Of a stretch of DNA of 64,000 nt, positions 42,276-50,400 are shown piece after piece. How positions within the stretch are numbered: the first letter of the stretch is position 1; each line of letters opens with the position of its first letter. The notes under the pieces are model-generated. The model ran no database searches. It saw nothing but the letters and a program-made list of their open reading frames with translations, and was not told the DNA's origin. The DNA comes from a virus. Position numbers and translations under genes: made by a program. The DNA is taken from positions 17,023 to 81,022 of the IMG/VR virus record IMGVR_UViG_3300028920_000061, one strand, 5' to 3'.

Positions 42276-44171
42276 TTACGCCCCCATTGGCGGACCACCG
42301 CCGCCACCAAGAGTATCATACAATTCACCAGCCTTGACGACAGAATCAATTAAATCGACTATAGATCCGGTTTCTGCAGTCGTAATAAAATCTCCAGGAG
42401 TTTTTATTGTTAAGCCTTCTCCTGACACATCCATGTTCCCATCAAAACTTGAAAAGAAAATATCTGCTGATTTGCAATATAACATTGCATTTTTAATATG
42501 AACATAAGATTTTTGAGAGACGCCCAATGAATCTACAGTAACAATTGTATTTGTATCTTCCGTGTTTTGCGTAAGAATAAAATCCTTAACTATAAGCTTT
42601 TTCATATTGGTAGATGTATCTATTTGTATAATTATGAATTCATCCGCTGGTGCATAGTCTTTCGTTTCTATGAACCAGGCTTTATCACGACCAATATCAG
42701 CAGCTTTAATGAAGGAATATCCGCCAATTTCTTCGTTTACATTAATAAAGAAATTATCAACCGGAGTAAATATGTTTTTCAAAAGAAATGTATCATATCC
42801 GGTTGGTGACACGCCGCATGAATCGCCTTCCGTATTATCAAAATAATTTCTCAATTGTCTGAACATGAACTGGTCGGATTCGCTACCGTCTCCTGAAAAC
42901 CCCTTTTCCCCATCTACATAATAAGAATACGCTTCAAACCTGAATGCGCCAATACCAGCCCTGGTATATCCTTTAATATCGAGCAGTATGCCATTAGCAA
43001 TCCAGAATACTGAACCGTTACCGGAATTAGTAATTTCATAGATGTAGTAATTAAAATCATTTTCAAGAAATGTGGTAGCCGTCAAGCTTGTCGGCATATC
43101 ATCAATGGAACTGTTACTGAAGGTACAATCAGTTTTTGTACCCGGTATCAAACCTGTCACAACGTTTGTTTCACAATGATCCCATGTCAGGGTTCCGCCA
43201 GAGTCGTTAATCGAAGCCGTTCCCTGCAGATTGATAACAGAATCGTATACCAAAGTGGTATCTGAATATTCATTGATTTCAAATGCGGCGTCCTCGAATG
43301 AGAAGTTGCATCCGTAAGCGGTAATGTTAGTCTTCTCAGTAGTGCTTGCTCCAGTCATATGCACTTCTTGATCACTGATAATCATTGACCCTCTTAGAAT
43401 AACACTATTCGGACCAGAAGTATTATCAGTTGATTTGGCTATGATTAAATCAGATGGTCCGGAGCCGGCTGTATCTTGAGGTATTACTACCATATCGCTT
43501 ACATTAAGCGTTACATCGGAAGACGCGATTCTGAATATTTCATGCCCCGAATTTGGGGTGGTAACTGTCCACAAACCATTTGTAGACTTGTCCCATGCTC
43601 TTAAAGTAATCTCTATGCTATCCCCAGGATCAACCAGAAACATGTATGCATTGACAGTGTCAATCGGTATGTCACCTTTAATATTGACAATATCCCCATC
43701 AACTGGGAAATATGTCGGAGCATCGGCCAGGTACAATTTAAGCTGTGCAAGATTCCACGGGCTTGCCTCTGTTCCAGCACCGGTCGCCACTTGGTTTACA
43801 TCAACGTAATAGTCGCTGGATGTTGAGGGATCGACATCAAATGCATTAAGAAGAGTGTCCTCTTGAGCATCAGATCGGACGACCTTGAGATCATATGTGC
43901 CATACAACAGTGCTAATGGCACACTCATGATAATTTGACCGTTCGTCCATGTATCATAAACCCCGGTTGTTACCCATGGGCCGCCATCTTTACGATAATA
44001 TAACACACCCGGATACAGGAAAAAATTCTCTCCAGATGCAGTGATATCAAGAGTAATTGGATTGTAAGCACCTGATATGATATTAGGTGCTCCAAGCTCT
44101 GTTAGCCAGATATGTGGGTCAACAAACCCGTCTTCCCACATATCGGATTCAAGGTAGCCGGATTGATACAT
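42276..44171 (-). CDS. Tail protein with Ig-like (IPT/TIG) domain and beta-helix, 631 aa
   Basis: Residues ~30-115 look like an IPT/TIG Ig-like fold (NPITLDITASGENFFLYPGVLYYRKDGG..YDLKVVRSDAQ). These are followed by a DVNQVATGAGTEASPWNLAQ entry segment, typical before parallel beta-helices, and then a beta-helix (about 140-480). Ends in GGGGGPPMGA, a flexible tail. Probably a spike or adhesin. See the neighbour at 39583 for a shared segment. Confidence 0.6.
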   Translation of the reverse strand: MYQSGYLESDMWEDGFVDPHIWLTELGAPNIISGAYNPITLDITASGENFFLYPGVLYYRKDGGPWVTTGVYDTWTNGQIIMSVPLALLYGTYDLKVVRSDAQEDTLLNAFDVDPSTSSDYYVDVNQVATGAGTEASPWNLAQLKLYLADAPTYFPVDGDIVNIKGDIPIDTVNAYMFLVDPGDSIEITLRAWDKSTNGLWTVTTPNSGHEIFRIASSDVTLNVSDMVVIPQDTAGSGPSDLIIAKSTDNTSGPNSVILRGSMIISDQEVHMTGASTTEKTNITAYGCNFSFEDAAFEINEYSDTTLVYDSVINLQGTASINDSGGTLTWDHCETNVVTGLIPGTKTDCTFSNSSIDDMPTSLTATTFLENDFNYYIYEITNSGNGSVFWIANGILLDIKGYTRAGIGAFRFEAYSYYVDGEKGFSGDGSESDQFMFRQLRNYFDNTEGDSCGVSPTGYDTFLLKNIFTPVDNFFINVNEEIGGYSFIKAADIGRDKAWFIETKDYAPADEFIIIQIDTSTNMKKLIVKDFILTQNTEDTNTIVTVDSLGVSQKSYVHIKNAMLYCKSADIFFSSFDGNMDVSGEGLTIKTPGDFITTAETGSIVDLIDSVVKAGELYDTLGGGGGPPMGA

Positions 44172-44172
44172 A

Positions 44173-45039
44173 TCAGTACGTTTCTATTTTAATGTAATCC
44201 GTCATGCCGACAGCAGTATCGAGAGTTGTTGTTACAGTCTCGTCCGTGCCAGTAGCCGCGTCTCCAACGTCAATTAATTGAGGTTTACCATTGGCGTGGC
44301 GATTAGTAACATTTCTCTTGAACAACAGGTCTTTCATCTGAACAAGAGTTACGTTATCTGATTCAGAATCCGCAAGCCCCTCTTGAGAATCGTACAGACG
44401 ATTGTATGAAGCAGCCCCGGCAGTCTTACCAGCCATCGCGGTCAGCATGGACACAATGTCAGTGTCACCGTCACCCAAATCTATTGGCGCACCAACCCGA
44501 CCATAAACATTATTTATGGCCGTATCAATATCTGAATTGTTATCTCCAAGAGTTGCCCCACTTCCAAGGTCGGAAGGTGTTCCAATTCTGGCATAGTTAT
44601 AATTTAAAATGGAGTTAATATCAACAACATTTTGAGAAATTGTTGCCCCGCCACCAATATCAGATGGTATTCCAATATGTCCATATAAATAATTTATAAG
44701 TGGATCGTAAGATCCGTCTCTCATTTGAAATGATTTTAATTCAGTCATTCCAACTGATGAAATTTCATAATAGACATATATATTATAACATTTTGCCTTT
44801 TCGAAACCGGCCGCAGCAGTCAATTGTATTTTTTCCGAATAAAATCCGATAGTGCCGGCGTCATCAAGCTTTGTCATTGTTCCTGTGAGAATTGGCGTTG
44901 CCGTCTCTTCTTCATAAATACGATAAGACGGATTAGAATCAGCGTCAACAGCCTGACCACCACCAGCAAATGTTGTTGGTGATTTTGCACATATTGCGAA
45001 TGTCAGATATTGATTTATTACACATTCTCCCAGGTACAT
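44173..45039 (-). CDS. Tail/baseplate structural protein of the MYLGE type, 288 aa
   Basis: N-terminal domain (MYLGECVINQYLTFAICAK.., PSYRIYEEETATPILTGTM, GFYSEKIQLTAAAGFEKAKCYNI) is a beta sandwich I have seen repeatedly in phage tail proteins (recalled, not searched). The middle holds three tandem copies of a ~35-residue segment (YGHIGIPSDIGGGATI, YARIGTPSDLGSGATL, YGRVGAPIDLGDGDTD), a short internal repeat. The C-terminus is a small helical and beta domain. Confidence 0.6.
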   Translation of the reverse strand: MYLGECVINQYLTFAICAKSPTTFAGGGQAVDADSNPSYRIYEEETATPILTGTMTKLDDAGTIGFYSEKIQLTAAAGFEKAKCYNIYVYYEISSVGMTELKSFQMRDGSYDPLINYLYGHIGIPSDIGGGATISQNVVDINSILNYNYARIGTPSDLGSGATLGDNNSDIDTAINNVYGRVGAPIDLGDGDTDIVSMLTAMAGKTAGAASYNRLYDSQEGLADSESDNVTLVQMKDLLFKRNVTNRHANGKPQLIDVGDAATGTDETVTTTLDTAVGMTDYIKIETY

Positions 45040-45040
45040 A

Positions 45041-45193
45041 TTATTCCCCTTTATCTATTTCATTATTTAATTGCTTCATTTGAGCAATCTCATCTTCTAA
45101 TTCTTTAATTCTTTTGCCACGTAATATTATTTCTTGACGCAAAATGCTTAATTCTTCATTTATAGATATAATGATATCGTTAACGGATTTCAC
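45041..45193 (-). CDS. Small coiled-coil protein, 50 aa
   Basis: GTG start at 45193 with TTGGAGG seven bases upstream; it ends one base before the next gene. The product is one long heptad-patterned helix (SINEELSILRQEIILRGKRIKELEDE split by few charged breaks), so likely a trimeric or dimeric coiled coil. It fills an otherwise empty gap in the operon. Confidence 0.65.
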   Translation of the reverse strand: MKSVNDIIISINEELSILRQEIILRGKRIKELEDEIAQMKQLNNEIDKGE

Positions 45194-45194
45194 T

Positions 45195-45695
45195 CTAATG
45201 CCTCCAATTAATTCCAATACTTTTTAAAAGATCAATATCCCTATCAAATGTAAACTGATTATCAAATACGGAATCATCAATAAAGTTAACTTTTTTAATA
45301 CGAAGAATTTTTCTGAACCCCCACAAATTATTGAATAAATTTCTTTCTTTAATTTGTTGAAGCATTTTCTTAAAAAATTTAATATTTTCACCATTATAAC
45401 AAAGCATTTCATCACCAACGCCGCTCGAATGTCTGGCAAAATATGGTCGATTATTTTCAGAATCAAATAATGGCCAAGATTTCAAAACAATATCACGATC
45501 GATATAAAAAGTATTCGAAAAATTTGACATGATATCAAAAATAATTTCATGCCTATCTTTTATTTCATTTTCACAATTGCCACGATATATACGTTCGTAT
45601 TCAGCGCCATTAGTATGAGCAATGGCCTCAGTCCCATTCAACCTTTCTACCGTTTGCTCCGACAGATTCCCATGGATGATCTGAACCACTTTCAT
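45195..45695 (-). CDS. DXD glycosyltransferase-like protein, 166 aa
   Basis: N-terminal strand MKVVQIIHGN, then FYIDRDIVL, which sits where a nucleotide-sugar DXD motif would be, then NRPYFARHSSGVGDEMLCYNG. Paralogous to the next upstream protein over its whole length. Short for a complete GT (usually over 220 aa), so it may be a reduced or decayed copy. AT-rich. Could modify fibres or host glycans; activity is uncertain. Confidence 0.5.
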   Translation of the reverse strand: MKVVQIIHGNLSEQTVERLNGTEAIAHTNGAEYERIYRGNCENEIKDRHEIIFDIMSNFSNTFYIDRDIVLKSWPLFDSENNRPYFARHSSGVGDEMLCYNGENIKFFKKMLQQIKERNLFNNLWGFRKILRIKKVNFIDDSVFDNQFTFDRDIDLLKSIGINWRH

Positions 45696-46179
45696 ATTTC
45701 CTCCATATTTCAGTACTTGTATAACAATGATGATTATATAAATTTTTTGGTATTACGTTAACTTTCTTTTTTCGTATTATCTTCATCGGCCACCCATGCA
45801 CATATGGAAGATTTCTATCATTTCTTTCATCAATAATTTTTTGAAAAAATTTTGTATTATTATTCACATAAAATAGACAATGGTTTATCTTTCCCTTTAT
45901 TCCATGCCCAAAGTATGGTCTACCATTTCCAGTTTCAAAATCTGGAATTTTTTTAAATTCAATATCGCAATCGGCATACAACATTTCCGGCTCTTGCGTG
46001 GCATATTCTATTCTGACAGTATCTGTAACAATTATTGGACTAAAAAAACCTTTCATGTCCTTTATAATAATTCTTTCATAATTAGGTAAAAACATTTCAC
46101 GAACCATATCCATAGATCGTTCATATTTTTTATACAAGTCAGTATTAGTTTCTCCGCACCAAATCTGAATCAATTTCAT
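45628..46179 (-). CDS. DXD glycosyltransferase-like protein, 183 aa
   Basis: Start set at 46179 (ATGAAATTG), just past the stop of the gene upstream; the longer open frame to 46218 overlaps that gene. MKLIQIWCGE, YERSMDMVREM, MLYADCDIEF (DXD-like), NGRPYFGHGIKG resemble GT32/capsule-type sugar transferases of the DXD class. Its 3' end overlaps the start of the 166-aa paralogue by 68 bases. Located within the fibre cluster, so glycosylation of virion or host sugars is possible. Confidence 0.5.
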   Translation of the reverse strand: MKLIQIWCGETNTDLYKKYERSMDMVREMFLPNYERIIIKDMKGFFSPIIVTDTVRIEYATQEPEMLYADCDIEFKKIPDFETGNGRPYFGHGIKGKINHCLFYVNNNTKFFQKIIDERNDRNLPYVHGWPMKIIRKKKVNVIPKNLYNHHCYTSTEIWRKYESGSDHPWESVGANGRKVEWD

Positions 46180-46180
46180 G

Positions 46181-46927
46181 TTATGCAGCTTGGCAAGGTA
46201 TTTTATATGATGTACCACTTGAATCTTTAATAGTGAGATATCCGTCAGGTGTCGGCGCTCCGGCCTGTCTTGCGTTACCTAATTGTAAAGATTTGCCAGA
46301 TGCTATTTCTAAATTAACAGATGTATATAACTGATATTCACTATTATTGTACCCAAGGCAAACATATGCATTTTCAGAATCATCAAAAGAACTATATGTT
46401 GACATACGAAGAAGGCCTTGAGGAATTCCGCCGCCATCTTGAGTTTGAACGCATTGTATTCTTGCCGATTTAGTTAAACCTCCGGGCTCAGAATCGCCAG
46501 AACCTTCTGTTATAAAATCCATACCAACAGCTTTATTAACATACCCCCATGCCGTATCACTATGACATAACGTAAGAAGAATCTTAAGATCGTCATCACC
46601 ATCTTCTACACCAATGAATAATTGTGGAGGGCTGCTTAATGATGTTGCTGGATCTCCAATTACTATACTGTCATGTATTTTTAAGTAATCTTCATCTTCC
46701 ATCCACGACATCTGGCCAATTGATGAATTCGCAGAAAATATTAGTAGAACATCATCATCTGTTCCACCTCCGATTGTCATACTATTACTTTTACATACTA
46801 TTGCACCAGATGCATCAACAGTAATACTTTCCACTGGTGCCGAAACATCTGATGCTATAATTCTATGTAAAGCAGAATGATCTGGTGATGATAAAGGATC
46901 TGTTGCGGTTGGTTGGGATATCGCCAT
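46181..46927 (-). CDS. Tail fibre-like protein, 248 aa
   Basis: GAGG site before ATG 46927. N-terminus (ISQPTATDPLSSPDHSALHRIIASD) resembles attachment regions of phage fibres. The middle is beta-rich (SITVDASGAIVCKSNSMTIGGG, LYTSVNLEIASGKSLQLGNA) in the style of short fibre proteins with intramolecular beta repeats. C-terminus GYLTIKDSSGTSYKIPCQAA is a small beta cap. Immediately downstream of BaseplateJ, the usual place for fibre genes. Confidence 0.6.
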   Translation of the reverse strand: MAISQPTATDPLSSPDHSALHRIIASDVSAPVESITVDASGAIVCKSNSMTIGGGTDDDVLLIFSANSSIGQMSWMEDEDYLKIHDSIVIGDPATSLSSPPQLFIGVEDGDDDLKILLTLCHSDTAWGYVNKAVGMDFITEGSGDSEPGGLTKSARIQCVQTQDGGGIPQGLLRMSTYSSFDDSENAYVCLGYNNSEYQLYTSVNLEIASGKSLQLGNARQAGAPTPDGYLTIKDSSGTSYKIPCQAA

Positions 46928-46936
46928 AGTGTTACC

Positions 46937-49930
46937 TCATATTTTTAAAACTGTTAGATTGTCAATACGAAAAAACTCAATATTCTTCACTTCCAGTTCA
47001 TCTGTAAAGGTACCCGTTTCTACATCAAGGTCATCGTCATATTTCGAATACGAGAACGTGATAGGTTGTACAACTGATGTGGCGTAATTATTATTGTACA
47101 AATAATTAATCATCTCCCTGACGTTGAGAACAGGCCCACTATTCTGGTCAAAATAACTTCTAATTTCATCAATCATCTGTTCTTCATTGATATCACCGCG
47201 GTATGACATGGAGAACGATATATTAACCGGCTGTTTATGCTTGACCAGTATATCACCAAATATTTTCCCATAGTCAGTCCCATCAAAAAAATCCTGAATA
47301 CTACTGATAACCGGATACGACCGATATTCAACAGTAATAGTGTTGATTGATGTGTCTTCCAGAACTATTCGTATGGTTTCATCTGAAGATAGATAATTTT
47401 CATCATCAGTACGGATGATTGAATATTCTGTAGGGGATATCGCTTCAACTTGTTCTGTCGTTCCACTTGCAGAAACGGAAACAATCTCAAGAACAGGCAT
47501 TGTACAATCATTTGCCGTGCTCATTTCGAAATATGAATCAGATGTATTTTTTTCAAGGACTGTTGTTACAGAGTCAGGCTCTTCAGAGTTCTGATATGTC
47601 ATTACATACACATCAGCCTTATTGTTGGCGTGATATTGCTGAGAAGCCAGATTTTCGAGCTTGATGTAATCAACTTTAATTATTGAATGAATATCATCTG
47701 CAAGGCTGCCACCATACTTTATTGATGGACGTGACGTTCCAGAAGTCGTAAGCATAATGAAAATGACTTTTCCATATCTGCTATTTACCACATATCGGTC
47801 AGAATTCTCAATCGTATGAGTAAGAAGACTTGTCGTTGTTAAGTCCTTCGTTCCGTCAGCATTTGATATTCCATCAAGGATAGACCACCCACCACTTGTC
47901 AACTCTGAAGAGGTAGTAGAGGCCACAGAATTGTTTTCCTTATCCCATATGTATGCCTCATATCCGTCGGTGAGAATGTTGTTGACGGCACCTTCTCCGA
48001 AGGCTCTCAGAAAAACAGTGAGAGGGTCTTCCATATCTTTCACGTTAATTGCGAAGAGAAGATTTGCTCGATGCTCGTCAATATCAAAAGCGTTGAGGTC
48101 GGCAACAATCCAGGCGTCATTTGGGTCCTCAGATTCCGTCTCAAGGGACACCTTCATCATTGTGCCATAATGCGTTGTTTCTGGATCCATTAATTCCTGA
48201 CGGAAAATATTAAGAACCTGCGAGGGCAAATTGAAATGCATGAAATTCTCAACATTGTCAACATCTGCGCCAGCATCAGGGTTGGGATCAACCTTTTTCA
48301 AATACAATGTGATTCGTAAGTCGTCATATACAACGAACTCGAATTCGTATTCTTTCTCAGGTTCAATTCTGAATGATTTTTCAGCCATTGCACCCATATC
48401 TGTAATAGATATATGGTCTGAAAAATCAGTGTCCGAAGCAAACACCTGAGCTTGTCCGTATCTCTCTGAATGGGCGAGATATACCACGGCGTTGTAATTT
48501 ACCGGGCTCGTGAGGGTGGCGTATTCGCTCGTTATACGAACGCCAAAACCAAGACCTGTAAAAGCATCAACAAGACCACCATTCGTTTCAGGATTCACCC
48601 CACCAAACATAATCTGAAGGTTACTGTTCAAAACTGCTGAGTCTGAATCATCAACAGCGGGACACGTAAAAGACCCTGTCAACTTCACACCAATACGCTT
48701 CAAAATATCCTTTGAAACTGAAACGACCTCTTCACATCCACCCGCAAGGGTGATTTCATTGTTATTGAAGTTCATTGATTCTATTGGAGATACACCATCA
48801 GCAAACTCTCCGAACTCACCATTCGGCCTCATATGGCATCCATAAATCCACTCGTCACTCGGAACGAGGACATCTGAAAAGCCAATATCCTCATCGTAAA
48901 TGTCGAACAGGTCGAGTGTGGAACGCTGCATGAAACCAGAGTAATCATTGAAAAATAAGCCTGAATACATGGCATCGGTGGCCTCTTGAGAAAGAGGGTA
49001 GCCATGGTAGGCTGGGTCATCTTGAGTGCTGTCGCTGGGCTCTATCGTGAGTGGGTATTCGAAATCTGAAGGGATTGGTATTCCCGCTCTGTAATCAGAG
49101 GCTGCGCTCCATGCTTCCGGAGGGAAAGATCCGAAAAAAGCGGCATGTTTGACTGAATTATTTGCCTGCGTTTTACCCAGATATGAAGCCACTTTTGTTT
49201 CGCTCGACAAGTCTTCACCTGAAACCAAATCTCTGGTCATATACTTGCTGCCTGGATTTGCGACAAACATCGAAATGATTGAAGGGAAGAATTCGGGTAG
49301 TCGAGCATACATGCTGCGAAGATTCATCAAGCTGCCATCATTAACGCCGTACCTCAGGCGTTTATAATACTGCTCATTAGTCTCGCGATTCGTTCCATTA
49401 ATGATTTTGCTTATATTCGTTGCAGTTTTGTACTGAAAATCAATACCTGTAACAGAAACGATTTTTCCTATTTCAAGATTGTATGAACTACCTTCCGAAT
49501 CGGCAATAATAGGAATATCAACGTAGTAAATACCATATGAGTCGCTGGATTTTTTGAATGAACTGGCGCTGACATATCCAGGCTGAACCGCGGAGAATGT
49601 CAAACTGTTGTATGCTACAGCCCTGAAATCTTCAGATACTTCAAATCTGAATTTGTAATCGAACCATATTCGAACTGACCCTGACGCCTTGCTTCCAACA
49701 GTTCGAGGCATGAAATATTTACCGCCAAACGCATCAAGTTGCTCCTCAGTCATTTGAGCCCATTGAGTAATATCATTTGATATGCGCTCATTCACTAAAG
49801 CATTATTGAAATCAGCTATGACAAGCCCAGTTGGTTTCACAGCAAGGTCATCTACAACCGTTCCCTGCTGACCGCTTGATGCCGAATACTCCGCGAACTT
49901 TCTTCTTATGAAAGCATAGAAATTAAACAT
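46937..49930 (-). CDS. Baseplate J-like wedge protein, large form, 997 aa
   Basis: ATG 49930 is preferred (AGAAGG eight bases upstream); a TTG at 49936 extends it by two residues. The first ~260 residues carry the Baseplate_J pattern: RKFAEY, PTGLVIADFNNAL, and the hallmark NGTNRETNEQYYKRLRYGVND. The long insertion region (about 280-780) is beta-rich, and the C-terminus (SYRGDINEEQMIDEIRSYFDQNSGPVLNVREMINYLYNN) is the typical end domain that joins neighbouring wedges. J-like proteins form the baseplate ring of contractile tails, supporting a myovirus. Confidence 0.8.
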   Translation of the reverse strand: MFNFYAFIRRKFAEYSASSGQQGTVVDDLAVKPTGLVIADFNNALVNERISNDITQWAQMTEEQLDAFGGKYFMPRTVGSKASGSVRIWFDYKFRFEVSEDFRAVAYNSLTFSAVQPGYVSASSFKKSSDSYGIYYVDIPIIADSEGSSYNLEIGKIVSVTGIDFQYKTATNISKIINGTNRETNEQYYKRLRYGVNDGSLMNLRSMYARLPEFFPSIISMFVANPGSKYMTRDLVSGEDLSSETKVASYLGKTQANNSVKHAAFFGSFPPEAWSAASDYRAGIPIPSDFEYPLTIEPSDSTQDDPAYHGYPLSQEATDAMYSGLFFNDYSGFMQRSTLDLFDIYDEDIGFSDVLVPSDEWIYGCHMRPNGEFGEFADGVSPIESMNFNNNEITLAGGCEEVVSVSKDILKRIGVKLTGSFTCPAVDDSDSAVLNSNLQIMFGGVNPETNGGLVDAFTGLGFGVRITSEYATLTSPVNYNAVVYLAHSERYGQAQVFASDTDFSDHISITDMGAMAEKSFRIEPEKEYEFEFVVYDDLRITLYLKKVDPNPDAGADVDNVENFMHFNLPSQVLNIFRQELMDPETTHYGTMMKVSLETESEDPNDAWIVADLNAFDIDEHRANLLFAINVKDMEDPLTVFLRAFGEGAVNNILTDGYEAYIWDKENNSVASTTSSELTSGGWSILDGISNADGTKDLTTTSLLTHTIENSDRYVVNSRYGKVIFIMLTTSGTSRPSIKYGGSLADDIHSIIKVDYIKLENLASQQYHANNKADVYVMTYQNSEEPDSVTTVLEKNTSDSYFEMSTANDCTMPVLEIVSVSASGTTEQVEAISPTEYSIIRTDDENYLSSDETIRIVLEDTSINTITVEYRSYPVISSIQDFFDGTDYGKIFGDILVKHKQPVNISFSMSYRGDINEEQMIDEIRSYFDQNSGPVLNVREMINYLYNNNYATSVVQPITFSYSKYDDDLDVETGTFTDELEVKNIEFFRIDNLTVLKI

Positions 49931-49932
49931 GC

Positions 49933-50385
49933 TCAAGGCCTTCTGATGACAGGTAAATTGGTGACTATTACGTCATATGTTTCAGTTTCGACAGGCTCAA
50001 CCTGTATCTGTGCGAATATTATACCATTCTCAATATACATATTCAATAGCTGTGCTGCATCAAGACGTTCAGTATCAGGCAATCCCACCGGCTCATCCTG
50101 TTTGATTTATTCAACCGTTCTCTCTATGCAGACGGATATCGCCGATATGATTCCGTTAGGGTCATTGAGTACTTGAGGGCGAACGAGAAGTATATCTGCG
50201 CTACCTCCATAATTGTCGATAAATGTCGATTCGTCATCACCTAGAAGATACACTTTTGCCTGTGTAAGAAAGGTGATTTCAAAATGGTTGAGAAGCGCCC
50301 GGTTACCCGTCACCTGCCGAGGGTTGCTTGTGAGCGATATCTCAAACCCGCTTCTTAAATCGGTAATAAAGTCTATGTCTGCCAT
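49933..50385 (-). pseudogene. gp25-like baseplate gene interrupted by an in-frame UAA
   Basis: Residues 1-92 (TDLRSGFEISL.., GNRALLNHFEITFL, FIDNYGG) fit the T4 gp25/GPW-like baseplate wedge family. After TAA (50109-50107) the same frame stays open for 57 further codons (DEPVGLPDTERLD.., IQVEPVETETYDVIVT) and ends at 49933, immediately at the next gene. The extension has the beta-rich C-terminal half expected of the family. Options: nonsense mutation or base-call error, stop readthrough (GAA/CAA-like codon), or reinitiation at GTG in GAGCCGGTGGGA with a weak site (AGGA). I annotate the whole span as one interrupted unit. Confidence 0.6.
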
Positions 50386-50400
50386 AATAGTAAAATAATG

